A stretch of 64,000 bases of DNA from Dipodascopsis uninucleata var. uninucleata (Eukaryota > Ascomycota > Lipomycetes > Lipomycetales > Lipomycetaceae): assembly GCA_030568195.1 (NCBI GenBank), contig JAJLTO010000005.1:1295060-1359059 (forward strand), in the 5' to 3' direction. Shown here piece by piece: positions 51,899 through 63,870 of this stretch. How positions within the stretch are numbered: position 1 is the first letter of the stretch; each line of letters starts with the position of its first letter. The notes under the pieces are model-generated. The model saw only the letters and a program-made list of their open reading frames with translations. It was not told the DNA's origin and searched no databases. A program made the position numbers and the translations under genes.

Positions 51899-54885
51899 AT
51901 TGTAGTCATATAGCTTGTGTTTGAATCTGAAGGGTATTGGAAAGTTCATTGGTAACGGTCCTTGACTAAACAATAAAGCATATTGTTGACGGCTGCTATT
52001 TGACGACAATCGACAAAAAGCACGGTCAGTCACAAGTAGCACTCTTCGCCTAACTGATTTTCTAATACTACAGTGCAATTCAAGGATCTATATCTTGTAA
52101 TTCAAGGATGTTTATATTTTGATCATATATGTAACTCGAGGTGAATATGAAATTCGAGATGAATATAAATTATAGCGTAGACGCCATGTGCTTCAACATC
52201 TAAGGACACTGGCGCAGCCTTAAGAGAACACCCAGAGCTTTATGAGCAGAATAGAATTTGACTTTTCGATAATATGCAGTGGTGAGATCGCCTTGCAGAT
52301 GATGCTACTGCATTTATTTGGAATCAGCGCTAGATACTTGCTCATCGGTACGCCCTGTAGGGATCTGGCACAAAGTGCAAATGAGATACTATCTTTAAAT
52401 AAGAAGTTCAATCAATAGAATCCATTTGCATTACCTCTTCACGGTTTTGCCTCGATAGCTGCTTCTTCAGCTCTAGTAGGCGACTTTAACCACTCAGCGG
52501 CCGAACCCCATGTTCGCCAATAAACCTGCAAGCACAAGCTCTCAGAGAATGTATAGCGTCATTTGCATCTTCCATATCATGGACCATTAGAAACTTGATA
52601 CCCAGATTAGAAGTTTGGCGAGTTTGACTAATTCTTTTGTAGGAATCCTGGTAGTGGTACAGTCTACGACTCTCTTAAATTAGACTCCAACTACTTTGTT
52701 CGTCTTGTTTGCTTCCACGATAAAAATATGCGAGGCACAATGTTACAAGTACCAATAGATAATGAACTGTTGCTTACACGTCGACCGGTATACATGCATA
52801 TGAAACGCCTCTAGATTACAACTGAGGCCAAACATATGTTGTATTACGACGAACCAACATATAGTAATCAGTGAAACACACTCACTGTGCATTGTCATAG
52901 TATGGTAACTACAAGACCATTCTGTCATAATGAAGTCATCCGTTTAAGGTTCAGCATATCCAAGATCGTCATTGACTTAACCTACCTAACAATAGGCATG
53001 GAACATTCATTGCACTGTATCATAAGGAATTGTGCTTTGACAGATAGTATTTGTCTCAGCATACCATATCTTGTTGTCTATACCGGCGACTCATTATTAT
53101 AGTTGGGAATTCTTGCAGTCTGCGCGCAATGCACTATCAGATATAAAAGAGAAACTCATAAACCATTACTTTTCTTTTGCAAACAAGAGACTGGAGTCCG
53201 AAAATTATGTTTCTCCCCTCGCCATAATGTTGTTTACCTAGTTGATAATAATACGTCACAGACATTAGCTTGGAAATCAAAATTGATCAAAAGAAGCATC
53301 ATCAATGAGAACTGCTCTCGGCTTGTGCAAAACCACGAATCCTTCAGAATTATGCTGACTTGGCAAATACAGTTCGGTATTCAGGGGCAGAATTAACAGT
53401 CATCGGCGGAAAGATGGGCCGGATACGCGTACAAGATTTAGAAAGCTTTTGCATTGTTTTAGACAATATCTTGCATTTATAGTATTCTTCCGATACTAAT
53501 ACTGTTCATTGATCTATATGGCGAACAAATATGATAATGACCTATAAAAAAAAATAAGATAATTTAATTCGACTTTAGTTTAAATTCCGTAATTGCGGGG
53601 TTGTTGATTTTACCTCGAGAGATAACGTTAGAACCTCAGAATGGGCCTGTCCTTCGCTTTTCAATAAATATAGATCCTCTCACTCCAAAGACAACACAAA
53701 TATTAGTTAATTGTAAAGTATATTTGTTTGTCGCTAGTTCACGCACTAATATCTTAAAAATTTTGGTTGAATCGTTAAAGATTTTTCGCTGGTTGTAAGG
53801 TCATATGCAATATCCACAGATTATCAGAGGACACACGTAAAAACACAAGATCCTAAAAATAATGATAACAAACTAGAACAAAACAAATTACTCCGCGCCC
53901 ACAAAGAGCATATTTTTCAAAGCTTAAGGGAAGTTAAAACATCTTCTGTGTGTGCCATATTACTTTATAATCCAGGTCCCTCTCAAGGCCCTACTAAGAA
54001 TGGCAGGTTATATTAAGATGACATATGTCCAGGATATTGTTTCACTATAAGTAGCATTTTAAGAGAGTTCCGTAAAGGAAGAAGCATCTAGCCTATAGTG
54101 AGATCTAATGTCCTGAGAGCTATTACTATATCTGGATCCAGGAAAGTTGTAATCTCAACCACTTCTAGCAGGACACAATCGATTGATTGCGGTTTTAATC
54201 TTTCGTTATAAAAGTTTCGAACGCTTTTAATAAGAGATCAGCTAACATATTAATGTAAGATTTATAAAACTGCACAATGCTTTCGAATCGAGGCATGTCG
54301 CATCACTATAACCTGATTGAGCTAGAAAATAGTACGATATCTGTAACGAACTGCATACAAAAACCATGTAGAGAAGATCGCATGCTATCCAGAAGAATAA
54401 CTTTGATTAAAATATCTGAGATCATTTAATCAGCGTAGAACATAGTTTATTTCCTACTGACTTGCCCTTATTCAGATTTTATTATAAAGACAGCCCGAAG
54501 TTGTATTTGAGAAACTTAGTGCGCAGCTCAAGTAATGAGAGCCGTGCAAACCAAAGGAACTAGTCATACTTTCGTTAAGATTTTAAGATTCAAATAGCCT
54601 TTATACCGTTCAGAAGAAAGACAATAGAAACCGGTCTCTTGATAGTTAACCATTTTAGATTCTGATTCAGATCGAACTCTCGCATTTCGAGAGCTTCAAG
54701 CTGGTGGGGGGAACAAAGTAGCATCTACGAAATACTAGCGGCATCTTGGCACCAGATGCCTTCTTCAGGTGGGGTAAACTAAAAAAGTCATTTCATTATA
54801 AATGCAAGGAAGCAATCCGGGTCAATATGGGCATTAAAGAAACGAAAGTTTGTGAAATAGACCCTTAATAACGTGATAAGTTGAT
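51899..54885. other. 3.0-kb spacer with possible gene relics
   Basis: No intact gene. A minus-strand segment around 52526-52439 reads VYWRTWGSAAEWLKSPTRAE up to a stop and is preceded by a TTGCAG acceptor-like site, which looks like the 3' exon of a lost gene of unknown family. Other frames (53103-53396, 53601-53798) are unremarkable. The last 250 bp form the permease promoter with the palindrome at 54740. Confidence 0.35.
54740..54760. promoter_or_regulatory. Perfect 7-bp inverted repeat upstream of permease
   Basis: GGCATCT-TGGCACC-AGATGCC, a two-fold symmetric site 126 bp before the permease ATG, in the right place for a dimeric regulator. Confidence 0.35.
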
Positions 54886-56577
54886 ATGGCTGTCTTGAAC
54901 GAGAAAGAGAACACCGAGTTCTTTGAAAACATAGGGGAGGAGGACAGACATAAAATCGCCAATGACACTGATCAGAGCGACCATGAAGAGACCATTCTGG
55001 AAGTCTTGAGGCGCTATCCTATTGCGTGTATCTCTATCTTTGTGCTTCTATGGGGTCAGGTTTTAGTTGGTTATGATACTCAAGCCGGAGGCCTGGTTAT
55101 TGGTATTCCCGAATTTCGCAAAGATTTCGGGTATCTTTACCAAGGCTCTTATGTACTATATGGAAAGTGGCAGTCTGCATTCAGTGGAGGACCATTAGCT
55201 GCGTAAGATTCTAAATAAATAGGTTAAAATTATCAATACTGATTTTTGATATAGGTTGGTCGTTGGAGCAGTTACGGGAACGTTTGTATCAGATAAAATA
55301 GGTCGAAAATTTACGATCTTGATTGGACTGTGTATAACCGTAGCAGCAGTTGCAGTCGAGTTTACTGCAACTACCAATGAGAGATTTTTCGCTGGCAAAT
55401 TCGTAAATGGCTATGGACTAGGAATTATCAAGAGTGTCACTGTAACGTATATTGCAGAGGTATGTAGATTTTAAAAAGCGTGACGTGCATAAAGTTGACA
55501 TTTTATTATTAGATTTCTCCTCTAGCCATCAGAGGAAAAACTACTGGTGCTTCTAATTTATCTTTATGTATTGGTCCGCTTGTTTGTACTATTCTAAGTA
55601 ATTCTTTGGGAACTCGCAGTGATAAATGGGCATATAGAGGGATATTTGCTTCGCAGTGGTTGTTCTCAGGCGTTGGTCTGATGTTATTGCCATTCTTACC
55701 AGAGTCACCATGGTATTACTCAAACAAAGGTCAGGATACTAAAGCAAAAAAATCACTTCAGAGGCTGTATGGCGAGAAATATATGTTATCTGATGTTAGG
55801 CTGGCCTGGATTAAGCGATCTCAGGAGGAAATGGATATGCAGAAAGAAGGTTCCTCTTTTCTCGCTTGCTTCAAGGGAACAAATCTGAGAAGAACAATAA
55901 TTACAGTAATGGCTCTTACTATCCAAAAGCTTTCTGGAGTAGACTTCATATCAAATTATTCTACGTACTATTTCCAATTAGCTGGATTTACCACGCAGAA
56001 GAGCTTTCAGTTATCATGCGGAGCACAAGGTCTTTCCGTAGCTGGTACATTAACAGCTATGATCATTGGCGATAGATTAGGTAGACGAAGGCTCCTTCTG
56101 AGTGGTTTAACAATAATGATGACCCTGTTAGCAATAACTGGTGGGCTTTCTACTAGGAGCGATGACAAAGGTATGATCACAGGGGCTAGTGCCTGCATTG
56201 TTATGTATAACTTTTTCTACAACTTTGGTTTAGGAGCTGTTGCATACTCTGTGATCGCCGAAACTCCTGCTCCCCATTTGCGTAGCAAGACTATTGGTTT
56301 AGCTATTGGTACTGTGAACGTTTTAGGATGCATGTGGCTCTTTGTATTGCCATTTATATTTAATCCTGATAAGGCCAACCTCAAAGGAAAGACAGCTTTT
56401 ATATATTTTGGACTTGATGTTTTTTGTTTGACGTACTTGTATTTCTACCAGACAGAAACTGCTAACCGCTCATTCCGAGAAATTGATGAAATGTTCGACA
56501 AACATGTCAGGGCGAGAGACTTTGCTACTTTTGAAACGGACTATTTACGTGCTCAAAGAGATGCTACCACGAAGTAG
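54886..56577 (+). CDS. MFS alpha-glucoside-type sugar permease
   Basis: Three exons: 54886-55202, 55255-55459 and 55513-56577 (528 aa). Introns are 52 bp (GTAAGA...GATATAG) and 53 bp (GTATGT...ATTATTAG). Exon joins restore GPLAALVVGAVTGTFVSDKIGRKFT and YIAEISPLAIRGKTTG, both standard sugar-porter motifs. Others: VLVGYDTQAGGLVIGIPEFRKDFG in TM1, LPESPWYYSNKGQDTKAKKSL after TM6, YSTYYFQLAGF in TM7 and the REIDEMFDKHVRARDF tail, which resembles the maltose-permease branch (compare ELDMLFEQRVPARKF in the permease at 41025). The two are therefore paralogues, but this one has introns and the other none. No hydrolase is adjacent; substrate unknown. Confidence 0.9.
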
Positions 56578-57370
56578 GATTTTTGAGCTCTCTGTTCAGC
56601 GTCATAGTGTATTATTCTATACTGAATATGATTCTATGTTCTACTATGTTATGCTTCTAATTAACTAAGATTCTTAATATCGTGTTGCGGTATACTGTGA
56701 AACACTGTAACAGTCATAATATAAACTCCAGAACAGTAAACACCACTAGCAATAATACAGAACCACCACATTCATTATACTGCCGTAAGGCGACATAACT
56801 GATACGTAGTTGCTATCTTTAGCGATCGTAGAATTAGGGCGCGAAATGCTCGTGAAATGTAAATGATATATCAATTGGTTAGGGTAAAAATAGGTTTGTA
56901 AGAAATGAACTTTACTATTGCTAAAAATATAGCAATATTAATTATAATATAGTTTAGCATTTGGAGCTTGCTGGTGGCTTGCGAGAGTGCGAAACAAGTA
57001 AACCGTGAAATTATTTAGCGAATGCAGACTTCATTATAAGTAAGGAATAGAATAGCTCAAAGTGATCACAAAGAGCTGCATTATAGATCTGGATAAGAAG
57101 GTCCAAGCTTTGAGTAGCTCAGCTACTAACTTACATAGTAAAGTTGTACAGAAACTAGTGTATTCATCAATGACTAGAAGAGCTGGGCAATGCGTAAATA
57201 GTTTATAAAAAAGGATAATAGATCTTAATACTTAGCATCGATTATTATTCATGGCTCTTAAATTAAGTGATTTTAAACCAAACTTTGCAACTTTCAGAAG
57301 ATATTGCATCAATAACAGACATATCACACTTTGAGAATACAATCACAAGTACAGCAGACAAAATATATCT
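56578..57370. other. 793-bp convergent spacer
   Basis: AT-rich 3' regions of the permease and the three-repeat protein. No gene seen. Confidence 0.45.
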
Positions 57371-59425
57371 TTAGTACAAGATATTTTCATTGGTGCGACC
57401 AGATACTTTGAAGAGATCGTACGAATTTTGCCTGCAATAGTACAATCCAAGAACACCAGGGATCCAGCCATCGTTAATCATTAATTCATAGCTAAAAATA
57501 TAGATATCAGCATTCGTAGCTGCAAAGTGACATCTGATATCAAAATATCCGGTTATAGCGCTAGAATCGAATACTGTCTCATCAACGTAATTAACATTAT
57601 AGCTCATAGAATTATGTACGTGCCCCTGCCAGATATCATCCGTGGAATTGCCTTTGACATGACAATAGTAAGTATACTCAGGCACTGATGGTGCATCCTC
57701 ATGAGGTACTAATGAAAGTGCAACTACTAAAGTATAATCGGTAGAAAAACTTTGAGCTGGAACTTTCACACCCACTGTAGTAGTAACACCAGCACTAAAT
57801 TGTTCGGGAGTGAGTGCAGTTATAACAATACCAGCAGCAGAATCATCTGAATAACTAGTCTGCATCAAACTACCTTCATACGCAGGCGTTATGCTCCATT
57901 TTCCTAGATCAGTAAATAGAGGGTCAACAATAGCATTTGCAGTCGGGATGCAAAGAGTAGAACTCATATTAGAAGTACTATATATAGGAAATCCGTACGA
58001 ATAATCAGGTCTAATTTGTCCACTGCAGGATGAATCAGAAGCCAGGTACAGGCTTACCGTGTGAATATAAATGTCGGCCAACGTAGACTCTGCAAGAATA
58101 CTGACAGTAGCATCGTATTCAGCATCCAAATAAAGTGAGCGAGCAAAAGTACTAGTTTGATTAGTGGAATCAGAATCGAGAGTAGTATTCGACCAACTGA
58201 GTAAAGTACTAGTAGTATCCGACTGCAGACTGATCGTGAAATTTAAAGTAGCTTCTTTCTTTACAGGAGAGTAAATGAGTGGCTCAGACACCTGATAAAT
58301 AGAATAAACAATCTCAAGTATATACTGTCCTGAAGTAAATGTACCCTTCGGCTTAGTCTGGGATAGTATTGATGCATATGGATTTGTATAGTTATATAGG
58401 CGTTGCATGTGAGCCCCCATCGCTGAATTATCATACCATGAAGATGGAAGAAACGGAACCGAGTCTGATGGCTGCGACCACTCACTCAGTTCAGCGAGAT
58501 GAGGATTCGATAGAATGTTAGTTTGCGGAACACAGAAGCTGCCAGCCATGGAAGGTATTTCATAGGCTGTAATTTGAGACATGCTATATCCAGCATCTGC
58601 ACTGCAAGAGGTATCTGATGATGGGGACAGTGTGAGACTGTGCAGATAGATTAATACATTATCTAACTGGCTGACGAAGGCAAGACTGTAAGTCGCAGTT
58701 GCTGATGCACTCACAGTGAAATTCACAGTGGATATAGTATCGTTAGAGTAGCCATCAGTAACATAATGAAGCGATACGAGATTATAGTCACCCGAAAACA
58801 AAAAGACACCGAACACCGGTGCAGAGTAAGGAATAGTACCATATAGACGTGGCGTGAAAGAAGCCCGAATGGTATATTCTACTCCACCAACCAAGGAGAC
58901 GAGCTGTCTGTACATATTGTCAGTGTAGCCGTATATTTGGTATCCAGTCCCAATCAACTCATCATCGGCACTTGTGTTGAAAGGTGTAGCCTGTGTGACT
59001 ATACCTGCGGCAGAATGATCTGGCCATTTAATCATTTCAAATAGAGCAGTACTTTCATTGTTACGACTCCATCCGTCGGCATAGTTAGAGAAAGTTGGAT
59101 TATATACAACATTGTCCTTCGGAATGCAAAAATACTTAGATTCGATTGTAGAAGCAGATTTGACCGTGTCACGTTTGTGAAGAGACTTTGGAACATAATC
59201 CTGAGCAGACAAGTTGAAGTACGTAGCTAGACTGCCATCATACATGGTACAAACAGTATATAAGAGTAATAAACATGATAATGAAGATAGAAGAGCTGCC
59301 CGAAATCTAGAAGCTCGAAGTCTTTGTGGACATTTTGGATGTGAGCCAGCAAGAGTGATATCAGGAGCTTGGTCTGAATTGGACAGCAATGGAGAGAACT
59401 TTTCTGTATAATTTGTAGCCACCAT
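57371..59425 (-). CDS. Type II membrane or secreted surface protein with three tandem domains
   Basis: 684 aa from ATG 59425 (the frame extends to a TTG upstream but has no earlier ATG). A short basic cytosolic tail is followed by one hydrophobic helix at about 43-61 (AALLSSLSCLLLLYTVCTM). A dibasic Lys-Arg at 84-85 (SLHKRD) could be cut by a Kex2-type protease, releasing the ectodomain. The ectodomain has three copies of a domain of about 175-190 residues, at roughly 99-275, 297-468 and 491-684. Each opens with FC(I/V)P..N...(N/D)P.F....W and carries a (D/N)SA.G centre; copies 1 and 2 close with YLHS/YIHT and SSDTSCS-like endings. Many N-glycosylation sequons are present. The pattern recalls carbohydrate-binding beta-sandwich domains of fungal surface proteins. 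Function unknown. Confidence 0.78.
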   Translation of the reverse strand: MVATNYTEKFSPLLSNSDQAPDITLAGSHPKCPQRLRASRFRAALLSSLSCLLLLYTVCTMYDGSLATYFNLSAQDYVPKSLHKRDTVKSASTIESKYFCIPKDNVVYNPTFSNYADGWSRNNESTALFEMIKWPDHSAAGIVTQATPFNTSADDELIGTGYQIYGYTDNMYRQLVSLVGGVEYTIRASFTPRLYGTIPYSAPVFGVFLFSGDYNLVSLHYVTDGYSNDTISTVNFTVSASATATYSLAFVSQLDNVLIYLHSLTLSPSSDTSCSADAGYSMSQITAYEIPSMAGSFCVPQTNILSNPHLAELSEWSQPSDSVPFLPSSWYDNSAMGAHMQRLYNYTNPYASILSQTKPKGTFTSGQYILEIVYSIYQVSEPLIYSPVKKEATLNFTISLQSDTTSTLLSWSNTTLDSDSTNQTSTFARSLYLDAEYDATVSILAESTLADIYIHTVSLYLASDSSCSGQIRPDYSYGFPIYSTSNMSSTLCIPTANAIVDPLFTDLGKWSITPAYEGSLMQTSYSDDSAAGIVITALTPEQFSAGVTTTVGVKVPAQSFSTDYTLVVALSLVPHEDAPSVPEYTYYCHVKGNSTDDIWQGHVHNSMSYNVNYVDETVFDSSAITGYFDIRCHFAATNADIYIFSYELMINDGWIPGVLGLYYCRQNSYDLFKVSGRTNENILY

Positions 59426-61413
59426 TGTCGGAGTATATAGCTGACGGAGGCAATCTAGATGAAAGATGCTCAACGATGGATCACTGCTACTGATATATCT
59501 TTTATATATGACGATTAATGAAGGTGTAATAAAGCTTTGGTGTATTGAAGTAGATATTTATAACGATCACAATCAATACCATATCCAAATGGATAACGCA
59601 CGCTCATTAAGAGAAGAACGGTTGCAGAGAGATATAACAATGCTAATTATTTAGCGAGTTATATGTGAAAGACAGTTCAAAGCGGCTACGTGATACCGCA
59701 GGTTGTTAAAAGATTTGCAGTAACAGTGTAGAGACATTTGACTAGCAATAATAGAGTGTGAAAAGATGCAAAGTGCTGCTGCACTGCACATTGCGATTTG
59801 ATTTGTTTGTAGCGTTCAGTATATGAAGATTAATTTTATGATGTCATATATTCATAATTAGCGTCCTGAATTTCAGATACTCGAAAACATTTAAAGTTGT
59901 AATGTTATATATTCAGAGCGGCTGAGAGGAAGCCAAATTCTTCTAAAATTTAGATCTATAAGGTACCATTCCCGGATTTGCTCCTGATACCGAGAGCGAC
60001 GTCACGGAAATGTGGCACTGATTTATAGTTACTATCAGGAAGTCGCCTTTATTTAAATATATTTGTAAGCATATTACAGGTTGTTAAATTTACCTCCTTA
60101 GCCATAACGTAGCACTACATATTTCCATAGGACGCTTATGATGCTGGACATCGAATTCTCGCACATTGTACGTAATATTCAGTAGACTTACTTTCAACAG
60201 AGGCATTCGACTGAACTAATTAGCGTCAATTTAGAAAACCATGATAATAAGATACTAAAATTCTATTTTATTATTTGAGTTCTATTAATAGAGAAATTTA
60301 TGCATGCGATATATTGCTGAACAAAGAATGCAGCTATAGCTTGCATCAAGCCAAACGAAAGTCAAGGCAAGTGATATTAATTATTTCCGCAACGATAAAC
60401 AAGTTCTTTTAGTCTTTCCATTATATTCAGATATAAAGATGTGGCCACTTGTAGTGTTCTTGCAATGGCCAATATGGCATGCTAAAGAAGCAGTGGATAG
60501 CTGTATTTACTTGACCCTGTACAAATATGTGTACCAATGGAGACCAATAGTAAATAGGAAAAGTTATCCCTACCGCGTTATTTGTACAGGATTCTAGGAA
60601 TATTGTGATATCGGTAATCTCTAAGCATCGAGTTCCTGAAGGATTTAAAAGAAAATTATTGACACTGCTATTATTAGCTCATCATCGCACGAATATTCTT
60701 GATGGTTTACTGAACCCTTGATTTGACGATGTTTCATCTCGAACCCTGCGGAAAACATAGTATATACTAAAACTTACCACTAGCCATTCTTGTACAAATA
60801 ATAATCTGGTAGCAAAGTCCTATTGGAATACCTTTAAGAAAAATGACAAATAATATTAGATTCATTACTTTTCACGTTCTTCTGATTCATTCATTTGTCA
60901 AGATGACTGTCGAGATTCCAGCGTCATTCATTGTCTTGACGACAAGTAGAAAAGAGTATACTCTAGAGCATTACAGGCAAAAGCTATATTTCCTTGGGTC
61001 AATGAGCTATATATCTGTATTCTTGTAAGACTGGTTAACGAATAAAATATTTATGATACATGAGTGCAGGCAGCGTTGATAATATGTTGAGTTGCTTGTT
61101 TGTTATACGGCCCATTTTTGATTATGGTTTTGTTTCCGCGTCTAAAGATCGAGGGTCCATATCTAAAAAGTCTAAAATTGCCGCTGAAACTTCATTTCAA
61201 AGTATTCGGAAAAATGTGATGCGTAGTGGCGCGGCAGCGGTAAATTGCAGATATAATTAAATCGTAGACCCTGCTTCATGGCCCTCAGCTTCTAAATCGA
61301 TTTTCTAACTCCTCCTCCATCACTATTCTTTTTTAATAGGCATATAACTACTATTATCCGAATAATACTTAGTTTCGTTGTCCGGCACATTCTCGACGAA
61401 CCTATAGAAAGTC
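59426..61413. other. 2.0-kb subtelomeric spacer
   Basis: Promoter of the three-repeat protein, then AT-rich sequence without a supported gene. Small frames (60843-61028, 61060-61260) are not recognised. Confidence 0.4.
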
Positions 61414-62750
61414 ATGGTCTAGACAAAGGTTTCCGAGCGCCACTGGGAGCGCCCGTTTGATGATCTCGAAGGCTAATTTGCATTCAGCAGCAGCTTGACA
61501 GCATCGCTTTGCGATGGTCGTGATCATTAAAATCATTTCTCTAAGTTAAAGATCGATGTTAATGTCGACAATATTGAATCAACACTGAAGCTTGCGTAGA
61601 ATTAACTTTCATATCAGCAGCCTCAACTTGCTACCCTAGCCGATGGTATAAAAGTATTCTACGAAGCGCCGGATGTTAATACATTATAAGAATGGCTTGC
61701 GTCTACTTTTATTGTATTTTCCGCTTCGAATGCAGAGGAACTCTATCAGAATGCCATCTCGATAAAACAAGCCATTTTGTACTATGTTCTTAACTCTTCT
61801 GAGCTCCTTTTTCCGGGCCCACCATTAGACATTTGATGGAGTCGATAAGTTGTTATTCTAGGATGCGTATTTAAGTGCACTGGCAACACGGGCGAAAAAT
61901 ATCACTTTTAAAGATGAGTGCAGTCAGTTAGCTCTAAGCATGGAGGAAGCATTAGGATATTCGGAGTAACCCACAGAGGAATTAGCCGAGAAAGCAAGTG
62001 CGTTGTTCATGAATTGGGCAGTAAATATGCCAGATATTGGTCCATTGTCAAGATTGGGAACTGCTTATTCTCGAAAATCACAAAATGCGGAGATTATTCT
62101 ACCTATGCAGACTACTGAATCACTCATCAACGCATGTAAAATCGAAGATGTCACCGTTACTTCTGCCGTTCATGCGGCCTATGTGATGGCCATTATCAAA
62201 CACGCGGATCCAAAATCGAAATTATCTCAGTAAGTCACGGCGAATCGTTTAATCTGCATCCTTACCTGCCCGAGCTCTACGACTCCAGCCGTTATACCAA
62301 CTCGGTTTATTAAGCTTCCTTCCACTTTAAAATTAGCCTATCGGCCGCTCCTGGGACGATGTAAATGCGCGTGACACATTCTACAGGACTACCTTTAAGA
62401 AGACCTCTGGGAATCTGGAACTGAAAGGACACGTTACGCGTGTCCTGTGCAATGCTATCAAGGATCCTGAGTTCTTGGCTAGTCCCATGTCCAAGGATGC
62501 TCTGGTCAGCAGCAGCCTTGTAATAGTAGAGCGATACTTCAGAGATCTTACAGCAGTTCTGCACAGGTCAAGTTACGGGACATCAAGTTTGGAGTGGATG
62601 TCGCTGTGGGCATGAGCATGTCTTTTGTGTATACCTTTCAGGACCGGCTTCGTCTGGTGCATAGCTAAATGATTGATTCGAAGACCCTGTAGATATCCAA
62701 AATACATGGAGGAGCAGGTTAAGATCCTAGTTGAGGAGTTGCTTTATGAT
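61414..62750 (+). pseudogene. Decayed fungal acyltransferase (condensation-fold) gene
   Basis: Coding traces appear in all three frames along about 1.3 kb, broken by many stops and frameshifts. In order: SERHWERPFDDLEG near 61440 (after an ATG followed two codons on by TAG), YQQPQLATLADGIKVFYEAP near 61615, NACKIEDVTVTSAVHAAYVM near 62130, then FYRTTFKKTSGNLELKGHVT near 62380 and MSKDALVSSSLVIVERYF near 62490. The order and content match fungal acyl-CoA-dependent O-acyltransferases of the condensation-domain superfamily (about 450-500 residues), some of which act in secondary metabolism. No biosynthetic neighbour is present. It is clearly inactive as it stands. Confidence 0.6.
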
Positions 62751-63870
62751 TTCTTAACGATCAGAATAAGGAACTGGCAACGATCACAGTGAAAGCATCT
62801 ATTCGCACCCTCTAATCTGTTTATTCGGAGTCCTTCGGAATGTGTATCTATTGATGATCTGTTCTGCTTTTCTGTTATGTCTATAATCCACAGTGCATTC
62901 TGTTACATAGGCAATTTGCTTTCCAGTCTAGATGGAACAGTCATGGCCCATAATCGCTGGAATTGCTAGTACGAGCCATTTGCAAAATCATATACTAGAT
63001 TGAACTAACGCTACAATAGTCTCTAAGTATTCGGATTTAAATTCGAAACTAATGTTTTTTTTTCCGATCATAGTAGCTCGTGTTGGCTTAACATTTCTAG
63101 GTCAACTTCCTGTGTCGCTTGGACAAGGTCCTATGGAGCATAACCTAGGAAGAATTACTGAGGATGCTTATGCTCTATGCTCTCAAGCTTGGATACATTT
63201 ATCAGAAATTAAATGGAAAGTTACTGGGGGCAATTATAAAGAAGTAATATGGCAAAGTGGTGCTATCAGTCGATTTTTCTTGGCTGCAGTAGAGTTGTTG
63301 ATGATGATGTATTTAATGGATTCGTTCAACTTTCTAATTTAGTGTGATCATTCATAATCTCACATGGCTTCGTACATTACCGTAGATTGTCACAATTATT
63401 AATTGCCCAGATGTGCCTATCATATCAGCTGAAATGAGTAAACTCAATGAATCCGGGAATACGATTCCTTTAAAATCATACTCGTCAGTAATTATGGCTG
63501 ACATAGAAGATGAGGATGTGTAGTAGTGACGTAATGTCTTTGCTAGTGTATTAAGCTTTAGACGGCCTATTATACATATTATTTATATGATTATATTATA
63601 AGCAAGAGCATTTCTCAAGTCCATAATCGATTTAACATTTAATGGTGGTTGTCATACTTGTTTACCTAAACTGAGAAACGAATTTATGAATATACAGTAC
63701 GGGCTTGAATAACTTCAGGTTAAGCTACTATTAGATAGGATTAAATAATAAATAGACAGTTAGGAGAGGAAGATAAAGCGAAAAAAATAAGTAGTTATAG
63801 GTAGTATGTATTGATTAGCTATAAAGCGCAATTGTTTCAGTCGTGTAGGAAGCAATAGGCGCGCTTGAGT
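62751..63870. other. Telomere-adjacent sequence
   Basis: 1.1 kb between the pseudogene and the telomere. It contains the small frame at 63052-63342 (listed separately), then AT-rich DNA up to the first telomeric repeat. No long subtelomeric tandem repeat seen. Confidence 0.45.
63052..63342 (+). CDS. Hypothetical fragment, probably a gene relic
   Basis: 96 codons from an ATG preceding a run of T. The middle (QLPVSLGQGPMEHNLGRITE, then EDAYALCSQAWIHLSEIKW) has protein-like composition with a predicted helix, unlike random AT-rich frames. I do not recognise the family. The start lies in a poly-T tract, no TATA box is evident, and it sits just beyond a decayed gene, so it is most likely another relic. 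Confidence 0.25.
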   Translation: MFFFPIIVARVGLTFLGQLPVSLGQGPMEHNLGRITEDAYALCSQAWIHLSEIKWKVTGGNYKEVIWQSGAISRFFLAAVELLMMMYLMDSFNFLI

